Positions 1-7,474 of a DNA stretch of 64,000 bases are shown piece by piece. The notes beneath the pieces were generated by a model, which saw nothing but the letters and a program-made list of their open reading frames with translations, was not told the origin of the DNA and did not search any database. Origin of the DNA: Microbacterium nanhaiense (GTDB lineage Bacteria; Actinomycetota; Actinomycetes; Actinomycetales; Microbacteriaceae); NCBI RefSeq assembly GCF_014646015.1, contig NZ_BMMQ01000004.1:124001-188000 (forward strand), written 5' to 3'. Position 1 is the first letter of the stretch, and each line of letters begins with the position of its first letter. The position numbers were made by a program, and so were the translations under genes.

Positions 1-69
1 GGGCTCCCGGTCGAGCAGCATGCGGCCGATGCGGCCGGCCCCGCCGGTGATCAGCACGGTTCTCGTCAT
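1..69 (-). CDS. NAD(P)-dependent epimerase/dehydratase family protein, N-terminal fragment
   Basis: Only the first 23 codons are inside the window; the gene runs off the left edge. The translation begins MTRTVLITGGAGRIGRMLL, which carries the TGGAGRIG glycine motif (GxxGxxG) of the extended short-chain dehydrogenase Rossmann fold. Uronate dehydrogenases and sugar epimerases start in this way, so a nucleotide-sugar or uronate substrate is possible, but nothing beyond the cofactor-binding turn can be seen. It is transcribed on the minus strand, downstream of and apparently separate from the two-component operon. Confidence 0.65.
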   Translation of the reverse strand, partial: MTRTVLITGGAGRIGRMLLDREP

Positions 70-133
70 GAATCTCAGTCTGGCGGATCCGGGGACGGCT
101 GCCGTACCGGCTGGACGCTGCGGGCCCGCTCTG

Positions 134-1060
134 CTATTCGGACGGCGCCCGCAGCGGGATCCGCAGGCCGACGACGGTTCCCGCGCCCTCGACCGATCTC
201 AGTGACACCGTTCCGCCGTGACGGGCGATCACCGCCTGCACGAGGGTGAGCCCGAGCCCGGATCCCGCGACGTCGCGCGCGTTCCCGGCGCGCGCGAGTT
301 CGTCGAACACGTGCGGGAGATCCGCCTCAGGAATGCCGCGCCCGGAATCGGCGACCTCGATCACGGCGACGCCCGACTCCTCGCGAAGGCGCACCTCGAT
401 GGGGCCGGTCGAGGAGTACTTCGCGGCGTTGCCGAGCACATTGTCCACCGCGAGCGAGAGCAGGTCGGGGTCGGCCGACACCGCCGGGACGGGCCACGGC
501 ACGCGAGAAATCTCCCGCCGGATCCGGCCGCCCGCGGCGGGGTCGCGGTCGGCGAGCGCCGAACTCGCGTCGACGAGCAGCTCCTCGAGATCGACGCGCT
601 CGCGCTCGAGCGGCCTCGTCTCGAGCTCGGCGAGCTTGCGGAGGTCGCGCACGAGCTCGCTGAGCCGGCGCGCCTGCGAGTCGACGAGGGACCAGTGCGG
701 ATCCCCGGTGCCCGCCGCGGCGGCCGTCGCGCGGATCGCCGTGAGCGGGTTCTTCAGCTCGTGATCGAGCCGCGCGAGGAAGCGGCGGTGACGCTGCCGC
801 TCCGCGCTCAGGGTCTCGGCGGTCGCCTCGGCGGATCCCGAAGCGCGCGCGTTCTCCCGCTCGCGGATCCGCGCCTCGCGGGAGCGCCGCGCGAGCAGCG
901 CCGCGAGGATCGCGACGCTCGCGAGGGCGCCGGCGACGAGGAAGGCGAGCGGGATCGCCACGGCGACCTCGATCATGCGGCGTTCGCCGAGCAGGGCGAG
1001 CACCCCTCCGAGCACCGCGCCGAGCGCGAACGGCGCCGCCGCCAGCCACCAGCGCCTCAC
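134..1060 (-). CDS. Two-component sensor histidine kinase
   Basis: 308 aa. Two membrane segments (about residues 6-24 and 30-57) enclose almost no extracellular loop, so the sensor probably detects a membrane-associated signal or a partner protein. A short cytoplasmic linker leads to the H-box DHELKNPLTAIR (phosphoacceptor His100), then the N-box (VDNVLGNAAKYS) and the G-boxes ADSGRGIP and GSGLGLTLV of the HATPase domain. The GTG start overlaps the stop of the response regulator (GTGA), so translation is coupled. It is the last gene of a four-gene operon with two lipoproteins, which are good candidates for its input or its targets. The ligand is unknown. Confidence 0.9.
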   Translation of the reverse strand: MRRWWLAAAPFALGAVLGGVLALLGERRMIEVAVAIPLAFLVAGALASVAILAALLARRSREARIRERENARASGSAEATAETLSAERQRHRRFLARLDHELKNPLTAIRATAAAAGTGDPHWSLVDSQARRLSELVRDLRKLAELETRPLERERVDLEELLVDASSALADRDPAAGGRIRREISRVPWPVPAVSADPDLLSLAVDNVLGNAAKYSSTGPIEVRLREESGVAVIEVADSGRGIPEADLPHVFDELARAGNARDVAGSGLGLTLVQAVIARHGGTVSLRSVEGAGTVVGLRIPLRAPSE

Positions 1061-1761
1061 GCGGCTACCACCTGTGCGATGAAGCGATAGCCGAGGCCCT
1101 GCGCCGTGTCGATGAAGCGCGGTGAGCCGGCGCTATCGCCCAGCACCCGCCGCAGCTCGGCGATGCGGTGATCGACCGCGCGGCTCGAGCTCGCGAAGTC
1201 GAAACCCCACAGCCCGGCGAGTAATCGCTCTCGCGAGTGGGCCTCCTGCGGGTGCATCATGAGGAACTCGAGCAGGGTCAGCGCCTTCGGCGTGAGGTCC
1301 AGCTCGCGATCGCCCATCCAGACGCGCCGCGACGTGCGATCGAGCAGGAGCTCGTCCGCACGGATCCGCTGGCTCGTCGGCACCCCGCGCGTCGCCCGCC
1401 GCAGCACCGCGCGCACGCGCGAGAGCAGCTCCTGCGGGTCGAAGGGCTTGTTGAGGTAATCGTCCGCGCCCTCATCGAGGGCCGCGCTGCGCTCCCATGA
1501 CTCGCCCACCTGCGTCAGCAGGATCACGGGTAGCCAGGGCTCGCTCTCGCGCAGGCGCCGCACGAATTCGCGGCCGTCCATGCGCGGCATGAGCACGTCG
1601 CTCACCACGAGATCGGGCCTGGTCCGGGCGACCTCCTGGAGCCCCTCGTGCCCGTCGCCGGCAACGCTCACCGCGTATCCGCTGCGCTCGAGGAACGAGG
1701 CGAGGGGAACCGTGATCGCGGCGTCGTCGTCGACGAGCAGCAGGCGGGTGCGCTCGGTCAT
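1057..1761 (-). CDS. OmpR/PhoB-family response regulator
   Basis: 234 aa. The N-terminal receiver domain has the acidic pocket (DDD at 11-13), phospho-acceptor Asp55 in VVSDVLMPRMDG, and the conserved Lys105 in LNKPFDP. The C-terminal winged helix (about 135-230) is of the Trans_reg_C type, ending in GLGYRF. The ATG chosen overlaps the TGA of the DUF3060 lipoprotein gene (ATGA); an open frame continues upstream but only as a shadow of that gene. It is the partner of the histidine kinase encoded immediately downstream and probably controls this operon or envelope genes; no operator could be identified. Confidence 0.92.
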   Translation of the reverse strand: MTERTRLLLVDDDAAITVPLASFLERSGYAVSVAGDGHEGLQEVARTRPDLVVSDVLMPRMDGREFVRRLRESEPWLPVILLTQVGESWERSAALDEGADDYLNKPFDPQELLSRVRAVLRRATRGVPTSQRIRADELLLDRTSRRVWMGDRELDLTPKALTLLEFLMMHPQEAHSRERLLAGLWGFDFASSSRAVDHRIAELRRVLGDSAGSPRFIDTAQGLGYRFIAQVVAA

Positions 1762-2408
1762 GACCCCGAAACGATCACGTTTCCGGCGCCCGTGTCGGTG
1801 ACCTGCGGCGTCGCACCGAGCCACGAGATCGCGTTGGCGTCGCCCGCGACGCTGATCGTGTCGACGCCGTCGAGATAGATGACGTTGCCCGCGCCGCTGA
1901 CCTCGATCGAGCCCACCTCCTCCGCGATCACCACGCCCGCGTCCATGTGAACGACGACGTGCTCGCACGGCCCGTCGATCCGCACGATCTGACCGGGCTC
2001 GTTCTTCCCGAAGACGAGCTCGCCGTCGCAGGTGAGCGTGCGCGTGACGAGCTCGAGCATGGAGTCGCGGTACGCGGCCTCCTCGGCGCTCCATGAGGTC
2101 GCGCCGTCGCTGTCGGCACCTGCCTCGTCTCCCCCGGCATCCTCGGCGCCGCTATCCGCACCCGCGCCATCGCTCGACGACAGCTCGCTCTCCTCGGGCT
2201 CCGGATCCTCCGATACCGTCTCGGCGGGCTCCCCCGCCTCGCCCGCGGGCTCCCCCGCGGATCCGGTTTCGGAGGTGTCCTCGGAGGCATCCGACGCCGC
2301 GTTGTCGGCCGTGGTGGCCTGTTCGTCGGGCTCGCTGACCGCCACCGAGCAGCCGGTGAGCCCTACAAGGAGAAGGGCGGACAGGGTAATGACGGGAAGT
2401 GCGCGCAT
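1758..2408 (-). CDS. DUF3060 domain-containing lipoprotein
   Basis: 216 aa from the ATG at 2408. The signal peptide ends in the lipobox VGLTGC. A long Asp/Glu/Ser/Ala-rich linker (about residues 25-115) follows, then a C-terminal DUF3060 region (about 125-216) with repeated short beta-strand units such as GAGNVIYLDGV and GDANAISWLG. Such units are compatible with a small beta-solenoid. A GTG at 2432 overlapping the upstream stop is an alternative start, but its upstream sequence lacks a ribosome site, whereas the ATG has a weak GGAA. It lies between the OmpA-like lipoprotein and the response regulator in one operon. DUF3060 has no established biochemical function. Confidence 0.8.
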   Translation of the reverse strand: MRALPVITLSALLLVGLTGCSVAVSEPDEQATTADNAASDASEDTSETGSAGEPAGEAGEPAETVSEDPEPEESELSSSDGAGADSGAEDAGGDEAGADSDGATSWSAEEAAYRDSMLELVTRTLTCDGELVFGKNEPGQIVRIDGPCEHVVVHMDAGVVIAEEVGSIEVSGAGNVIYLDGVDTISVAGDANAISWLGATPQVTDTGAGNVIVSGS

Positions 2409-2428
2409 GATCGGGTTCCGTTCGCGGG

Positions 2429-3721
2429 TCACAAGAAGGTGGGGATAAAGATGTCGACGCGGCGGTTCAGTTGGCGGCCGGCCGGGTTGTCAGCGCCGTC
2501 GATCTCGTTCGCAGCGACGGGGCGGCTCTCGCCGTAGCCCTCCGCCGTGAGCTGGGCGCTCACGCCCGCTCCTTCGAGCGCGGCGACGACCGCCGCGGCG
2601 CGCGCCTCCGACAGGGCTTGGTTGTAGGCCTCGTCACCAATCGAATCGGTGTGGCCCGAGATCACGGCTTCGGTCACCTCGTAGCCCGTCAGCGCCTCGG
2701 CGACGACCCCGAGGGTGTCCGCGGCATCGTCGCGCACCTCGCTCTTGTCGAAGTCGAACAGCACGCCGTCCTCGAACATGATCAGCGTGCCGCACGACTC
2801 GATCGGCTGCAGGGCGTCGAGCGTGGGGAACACGCCGAGCTCGGGCACGCGCGCGATCGGATCCAGCTCGATCTCCTGCCCGTTCACGAGCCCCGTGCCG
2901 TCACCGTAGTTGGTGATCGTGATGTCACCGTCGCTGTAGGTGCCGGAGCCATCGCCGTAGTTCGTGATGCTCACGGTGCCGTCGGTGTAGTCGCCGGATC
3001 CATCCCCGTAGTTCACGATCGAGGTCGCGCCCGCGGTATAGGTGCCGGATCCGTCACCATAGATCTGCACGCTCACGTCGGCGTCGCTGTAGGCGCCTGA
3101 TCCGTCGCCGTAATTGACGATGCTCACGGTACCGTCGTCGTACCTACCGGACCCGTCACCATAGTTCGTGACGGTCACGCCGTTGAGCGTGAATGTTCCG
3201 GATCCGTCGCCGTATTTGACCGACGATCCATCGGCGCCCGTGTAGGTGCCGGATCCGTCGCCATACAGGTATGCAGCCCCGGCGCCTGCCGAGACGCTGC
3301 CGCCCTCGCCGCAGTGCGCGGGCGAGACCTGCACGCCGGGAATCTCGACGACGTCATCGCGGAGATCGAGCGTGAACCCATCTGCCGACGACGGGTCGAG
3401 CAGCGAGAGGTCGGGCAGTTGAAACAGCGGCACGGCGGGAAACTCCCCCACGTCGTAGCCGGCGACAGCGGGGAGCCCCGTCGCGTCATCACTGGGCTCG
3501 GTCTCATCGGGCTCGGTCTCATCGGGCTCAGGCGTCTCGGTCTCGGGCGTCTCGGTCTCGGCGACCGATTCCGGCGCCGCCGATTCCTCCGTCGTCTGCG
3601 GTTCCGAGGTCACCGGTGCCGCGTCGGCGCCTGCGTCGTTCGCGGATCCGCACGCGGTGAGCGAGGCGGCGAGCAATGCGGCGCCGATGAGCGAGAGACC
3701 CGCGCGGCTCGTGATGTTCAT
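2429..3721 (-). CDS. OmpA-family lipoprotein with YGDGSG repeats
   Basis: 430 aa. The signal peptide has lipobox SLTAC (Cys24); an acidic Glu/Thr/Pro linker follows. Around residues 150-275 there are eight copies of a roughly 18-residue unit centred on YGDGSG (typically NYGDGSGTYxDGxxxI), which looks like a beta-roll or solenoid. The C-terminal domain (about 315-430) is a complete OmpA/MotB peptidoglycan-binding domain, with FDFDKSEV, ISGHTDSIGD and the terminal NRRVDI. The protein is therefore lipid-anchored outside the membrane and can bind peptidoglycan. First gene of the operon; the start codon is preceded at 6 nt by a TAGTCT -10 box, suggesting a leaderless mRNA. Confidence 0.88.
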   Translation of the reverse strand: MNITSRAGLSLIGAALLAASLTACGSANDAGADAAPVTSEPQTTEESAAPESVAETETPETETPEPDETEPDETEPSDDATGLPAVAGYDVGEFPAVPLFQLPDLSLLDPSSADGFTLDLRDDVVEIPGVQVSPAHCGEGGSVSAGAGAAYLYGDGSGTYTGADGSSVKYGDGSGTFTLNGVTVTNYGDGSGRYDDGTVSIVNYGDGSGAYSDADVSVQIYGDGSGTYTAGATSIVNYGDGSGDYTDGTVSITNYGDGSGTYSDGDITITNYGDGTGLVNGQEIELDPIARVPELGVFPTLDALQPIESCGTLIMFEDGVLFDFDKSEVRDDAADTLGVVAEALTGYEVTEAVISGHTDSIGDEAYNQALSEARAAAVVAALEGAGVSAQLTAEGYGESRPVAANEIDGADNPAGRQLNRRVDIFIPTFL

Positions 3722-3727
3722 GATCTG

Positions 3728-3733
3728 AGACTA
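3728..3733 (-). promoter_or_regulatory. -10 box for leaderless transcription of the OmpA-lipoprotein operon
   Basis: Reading on the minus strand, TAGTCT ends 6 nt before the ATG at 3721. No Shine-Dalgarno sequence is present, so transcription probably starts at or next to the A of the start codon. No clear -35 box is seen. It lies back to back with the promoter of the LOG-family gene. Confidence 0.5.
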
Positions 3734-3797
3734 GCGAGGCGATATCGCGGCGCTATCGCCGCGCTGTCGCAGTTTCGCGACAGTTCATCCGCCCCTC

Positions 3798-3803
3798 TAT
3801 GGT
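3798..3803 (+). promoter_or_regulatory. -10 box for leaderless transcription of the LOG-family gene
   Basis: TATGGT is followed by 7 nt and then ATG at 3811. It overlaps an in-frame upstream ATG (3799), which argues that 3811 is the true start. A GGAG at 3806-3809 is only 1 nt from the ATG and is unlikely to act as a ribosome site. Confidence 0.45.
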
Positions 3804-3810
3804 GTGGAGC

Positions 3811-4401
3811 ATGAGTGCACTGAGGCGCATCGTCGTTTTCACCGGATCCGCGGGCGGCACCGACCCCGCATATCTCGCCTCCGCGACGGCCGTCGGCACC
3901 GCGATCGCCCGCGCCGGTCTCGGCCTGGTCTACGGCGGCGGCAACGTCGGACTGATGGGTGCGGTCGCGAGCGCCGGCCGCGCGGCCGAGGGGGAGGTGA
4001 TCGGTGTCATCCCCGAGGCCCTCGTCGACAAGGAGATCGCCCACCACGATCTGACGAGGCTCGAGGTCGTCGCCAATATGCACGAGCGGAAGAAGCGCAT
4101 GGCCGACCTCAGCGATGCGTTCGTCATGCTGCCCGGCGGCGCCGGCACCCTCGAGGAGTTCTTCGAGGCGTGGACATGGCAGCAGCTCGGGATCCACGCG
4201 AAGCCGATCGCGATCTACGACGTGAACGGCTTCTGGGATCCGCTGCTCGCGATGCTCGACAACCTCGTCACCCAGGGCTTCATCGCGTCGCGATTCCGCG
4301 ACGGCCTGATCGTCGCGTCGGATCCCGAGGAGCTCCTCGAGAAGCTCGCCTCGTGGGAGGCTCCGGCCGCGAAGTGGAGCGCACCGACCGCGGCCGAATA
4401 G
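3811..4401 (+). CDS. LOG family protein (nucleoside 5'-monophosphate phosphoribohydrolase, TIGR00730)
   Basis: 196 aa. It has the signature of the lysine-decarboxylase-like/LOG Rossmann fold: YGGGNVGLMG near residue 40 and PGGAGTLEEFFEAWTWQQLG near residue 110 (PGGxGTxxE), which build the active site that releases the base from nucleoside 5'-monophosphates. Family members hydrolyse AMP or cytokinin riboside 5'-monophosphates; many are misannotated as lysine decarboxylases. It is monocistronic, flanked by a divergent leaderless promoter and a strong bidirectional hairpin. The physiological substrate cannot be read from the sequence. Confidence 0.88.
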   Translation: MSALRRIVVFTGSAGGTDPAYLASATAVGTAIARAGLGLVYGGGNVGLMGAVASAGRAAEGEVIGVIPEALVDKEIAHHDLTRLEVVANMHERKKRMADLSDAFVMLPGGAGTLEEFFEAWTWQQLGIHAKPIAIYDVNGFWDPLLAMLDNLVTQGFIASRFRDGLIVASDPEELLEKLASWEAPAAKWSAPTAAE

Positions 4402-4415
4402 CTGGCGGAAGACGA

Positions 4416-4449
4416 CGAGAGGCTCGCCCAGTCGGGCGAGCCTCTCGTT
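4416..4449. terminator. Bidirectional hairpin terminator between the LOG gene and the MFS gene
   Basis: A perfect 14-bp stem (4416-4429 with 4434-4447) and a 4-nt AGTC loop lie between two convergent genes. Only two T residues follow on the plus strand. Confidence 0.8.
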
Positions 4450-4460
4450 ATGGGCCGTGC

Positions 4461-5744
4461 TTACGCGTCGACCTTGCCGTAGCGCTCTTCCTCGATCTCC
4501 TCGAGGGTCTTGCCCTGCGTGTTCGGCGCCCAGATGGTGCCGACGAGCATCGAGACCGCGAGGATCGCGATGAGGATCGCGGCGAGGGTGTGCAGGCCGA
4601 GGATCTCGAGCCACACGGGGAAGCCGTAGCTGAGCACGCCCACCATGATGCGCGCGGTGAAGAACAGCACACCCTGCGCCGAGGCGCGGTACTGCGTCGC
4701 GAACAGCTCGGCGGTCCACAGGCCGTAGAAGGCCTGCGCGCCGATTCCGGAGGCGAAGCCCCAGAGAATCGCGAAGCCGAACAGCGACACGGGGCCGCTC
4801 GGCAGGTACACGAGCACGACCCAGCCGGCGATGCCGAGCACGGCGCCGATGAAGAACAGGAGGCGTCGCGACATGCGGTCGCCGAGCCACATGAAGGTGA
4901 AGGTGCCGACGACCGTCATCGTCCAGAGGAACGACTGCAGGAAGTACTGCTGCGCCGAGTCGGTCAGGCCGGTGGCGTTGTAGACGTCGGGCATGAACAT
5001 GCCCGCCTGACCCGCGACGGTGTTCCAGAACGAGTAGACGCCGATGAGGAACAGCAGCGCGAGAATGTTCTGCTTGCGGCCGAGCAACGCCCGGAAGCCC
5101 TGTCCCGCGGCGGCCTTCGCGCCCTGCTGGGTGCGGATGGCCTGCGTGTTCTTCCAGTTCTTCGATTCTTCGAGGCCGCGGCGCACCCACCAGGTGATGA
5201 ACGCGACGACGAAGAGGTGGAGGAAGATGATGCGGGATCCGAGCAGGCCCGTGGGGGTGAGGAGCGCGGCGAGCAGGAAGCCGATGGCGGGGCCGACCGA
5301 CCATGCAAGCTGAGCCATGCCGACGTGCGCGGCGCGCTTGTCGCTCGGCGCCTCTTCCGCGATGTACGTCCACGAGGCGGGAACGCCCGCGCCGACCGCG
5401 ATGCCGGTCACGATGAACGCGACGAGCAGCATCCACTGGTTGACCGCGAACGCGGCGACGAGAACGCCGACCATGTAGACGAGCAGGTCGTAGGTGTAGA
5501 TGAACTTGCGGCCGAAGCGGTCGCAGAGGGGGCCGCCGATGATGGCACCGATCGCGGCGCCGAAGGCGTTCGCGCTCAGCGCGGCGAGCAGGCCCTTGAA
5601 ACTTTCGTCGAAACCGAACTCGGCCTGCCAGAACACCATCGAGGTCGCGATCGCGATGATCGATCCAGCCTCGATGTAGTTGGACATTGCGACGGCGGCG
5701 GTGGCCTTCCACCCCGTCGTCTTCTTCGCACCGATGCGTGCCAT
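4461..5744 (-). CDS. MFS transporter, sugar/metabolite:H+ symporter type
   Basis: 427 aa with about 12 predicted membrane helices. The motif-A loop GGPLCDRFGRK lies between helices 2 and 3, and the protein starts with the TGWKATAAVAMSNYIEAG type of N-terminus seen in sugar/metabolite symporters. The ATG at 5744 is chosen because GAAGG sits 7 nt upstream; an open frame extends 28 codons further without a ribosome site. The C-terminus (NTQGKTLEEIEEERYG) resembles the PESKGRTLEEI tail of sugar porters. The substrate is not determinable. It is divergent from the DUF222-HNH gene. Confidence 0.85.
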   Translation of the reverse strand: MARIGAKKTTGWKATAAVAMSNYIEAGSIIAIATSMVFWQAEFGFDESFKGLLAALSANAFGAAIGAIIGGPLCDRFGRKFIYTYDLLVYMVGVLVAAFAVNQWMLLVAFIVTGIAVGAGVPASWTYIAEEAPSDKRAAHVGMAQLAWSVGPAIGFLLAALLTPTGLLGSRIIFLHLFVVAFITWWVRRGLEESKNWKNTQAIRTQQGAKAAAGQGFRALLGRKQNILALLFLIGVYSFWNTVAGQAGMFMPDVYNATGLTDSAQQYFLQSFLWTMTVVGTFTFMWLGDRMSRRLLFFIGAVLGIAGWVVLVYLPSGPVSLFGFAILWGFASGIGAQAFYGLWTAELFATQYRASAQGVLFFTARIMVGVLSYGFPVWLEILGLHTLAAILIAILAVSMLVGTIWAPNTQGKTLEEIEEERYGKVDA

Positions 5745-5920
5745 GTGTTGCCTTCTTCGTCGTTGAACGTCCGCTGCTGATCTCGCCCTGAAAATGAAAC
5801 GATTCAGCGCCGAGGGGAGAGTGTACATGACAACACCTGACGATTACACATATGCGAATGGCCGTGGTGCAAATGTTCGGTTTCCTTTCTCGTTTTTTTC
5901 CTTTTATCGTCTTTTTGTTC

Positions 5921-5926
5921 TACACT
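5921..5926 (+). promoter_or_regulatory. -10 box for leaderless transcription of the DUF222-HNH gene
   Basis: TACACT precedes the ATG at 5933 by 6 nt. The 60 bp upstream are strikingly T-rich (5875-5920) compared with the 70% GC surroundings, and no ribosome site is present. Confidence 0.5.
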
Positions 5927-5932
5927 GGATCC

Positions 5933-7426
5933 ATGGCAACGTCGTCGAACTCGCGGATCCGCACCCTTTCGGTGCGCGAGCGGGTCACGGCTGCACTGCC
6001 CCTCCTCGAGAGGCTCTCGAGCGAGGTCGCACACCTCTCGGATGCCGAGCTGGTCGCTCTCTCCCGCCTCTCGGAAGAGGTGGGTCGCCACGTTGACGCG
6101 CTACGCGTGAGGACGGCCGGCGAGGTCGACGCCCGGTCGGGCGCAGAGCGCGAGTCCTCGCTCGCGCGCCGCTACGACTCGACGTCCGCGGCGAACCTCC
6201 TCGCGTACACCACGCACGCCGCGCCGGCCGAGATCCGCTCCCGGATCGCCCTCGATCGGCGCACTCGCGGATCCGTCTCGCTCGCGGGCGAGCCGCTCCC
6301 CTCCGCCTTTCCCGCCGTCGCGGCCGCGCTGCACGCGGGCGCCATCGGCGTCGACGTCGCCGCCGACCTGACGCGCACCCTCGAGAAGGCCGCACAAGAC
6401 GCCGTCATCGACCCGCTCGAGGTCGAGACCGCCGAGCGCGAGATCGTCAACGCGACCGCCGCGGGCTTCGCCGGTCGGGGGCCGCTCGCGAATTCAGGCG
6501 AGGCGCTGCCGCAGACCTTCGACGACTACCGGGCGATGGCGGGCGTGTGGCTCGAGTACCTGCTCCGCGAGGGTATCGAGCAGTCGGCGGACGAATCGGC
6601 GCGGTACCGCTACTTCGCCGTCGGCCGCGTGCGCGACGCCCTCGTGCGGGTGTCGGGCAAGCTCACGCCCGAGGCCGCGGGCAGCCTCCAGCGCCTGCTC
6701 GACGCCCACGTGGGCTCGCCCGTCCAGTTCTCGACGTGCGCCGAACAGGCCGCCGAAGACGAGCCGTGGTCGGATGCGCAGGCACCGGCCGACACGCGCA
6801 CCGTCGGCCAGCGCCGTCACGACGCGCTCGTCTCGATGGTGCAGGCCGCGGCCGCCTCCGAGCACGCCCCCACGATCGGCGGAGCCGCCCCGACGCTGGT
6901 CGTCACCGTGGCCGCCGAGCAGCTCGCGGATCCGGCGGGCGTCGCAGACATCGACGGCGTCGACGCGTCCGTCCCGGCGAAGCTCGCGCACCGCATCGGC
7001 TGCACGGGCGCCGTGCAGAAGCTCGTGCTCGATCCTCGCGGTCGCATCATCGAACTCGGCTCGCCCCGCCGCTTGTTCACGGCGCATCAGCGCCGCGCGA
7101 TCGCGGCCCGCGACGGCGGGTGCGTGATCCCCGGTTGCACGATTCCGGCGGCGTGGTGTGAGATCCACCACGTCGAAGAGCACGCGAGGGGCGGGGCCAC
7201 CCACACCGATAACGGGGTGCTCCTCTGCTGGGCCCACCATCACGACCTCGACGGCTCCGGGTGGGAGATCCAGATGCGAGACGGAGTGCCCTTCGTGAAG
7301 GCCCCGCACTGGGTAGATCGGCGCGGAATCTTCCGCCCCGTCATCAATCGCAGGAGTCTGCGCGGCGAGATTCGCCGACGACGGCGCGGAGATACCGCCA
7401 CGCCGCGCGCGACCCGAGTGTCTTAA
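5933..7426 (+). CDS. DUF222 domain-containing HNH endonuclease-like protein (13E12 family)
   Basis: 497 aa. The N-terminal two thirds form the DUF222 region, alpha-helical and rich in Ala/Arg/Glu. The C-terminal part contains a zinc-bound HNH fold, CVIPGC then WCEIHHVEEHARGGATHTDN, followed by LLCWAHHH, so the nuclease residues appear intact. These proteins are abundant in Actinobacteria (13E12 repeat family in mycobacteria) and are often multicopy, but their role is unestablished; DNA cleavage is inferred only from the HNH motif. The start is set at the ATG just after an AT-rich promoter; longer frames lack support. A hairpin follows the stop. Confidence 0.87.
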   Translation: MATSSNSRIRTLSVRERVTAALPLLERLSSEVAHLSDAELVALSRLSEEVGRHVDALRVRTAGEVDARSGAERESSLARRYDSTSAANLLAYTTHAAPAEIRSRIALDRRTRGSVSLAGEPLPSAFPAVAAALHAGAIGVDVAADLTRTLEKAAQDAVIDPLEVETAEREIVNATAAGFAGRGPLANSGEALPQTFDDYRAMAGVWLEYLLREGIEQSADESARYRYFAVGRVRDALVRVSGKLTPEAAGSLQRLLDAHVGSPVQFSTCAEQAAEDEPWSDAQAPADTRTVGQRRHDALVSMVQAAAASEHAPTIGGAAPTLVVTVAAEQLADPAGVADIDGVDASVPAKLAHRIGCTGAVQKLVLDPRGRIIELGSPRRLFTAHQRRAIAARDGGCVIPGCTIPAAWCEIHHVEEHARGGATHTDNGVLLCWAHHHDLDGSGWEIQMRDGVPFVKAPHWVDRRGIFRPVINRRSLRGEIRRRRRGDTATPRATRVS

Positions 7427-7429
7427 GGC

Positions 7430-7449
7430 CGGGGCAGGAGACTGCCCCG
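7430..7449. terminator. Hairpin between the DUF222-HNH gene and rocD
   Basis: An 8-bp GC-rich stem (7430-7437 with 7442-7449) and a GAGA loop start 3 nt after the DUF222-HNH stop. It could serve both convergent genes; there is no T tract. Confidence 0.6.
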
Positions 7450-7474
7450 ACCTGGTCGCGCGCGGATCGCGGCA

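Noticed and set aside
3811..4401. Lysine decarboxylase
   Set aside because: PGGxGTxxE and YGGG motifs belong to LOG phosphoribohydrolases, which are often misnamed lysine decarboxylase.
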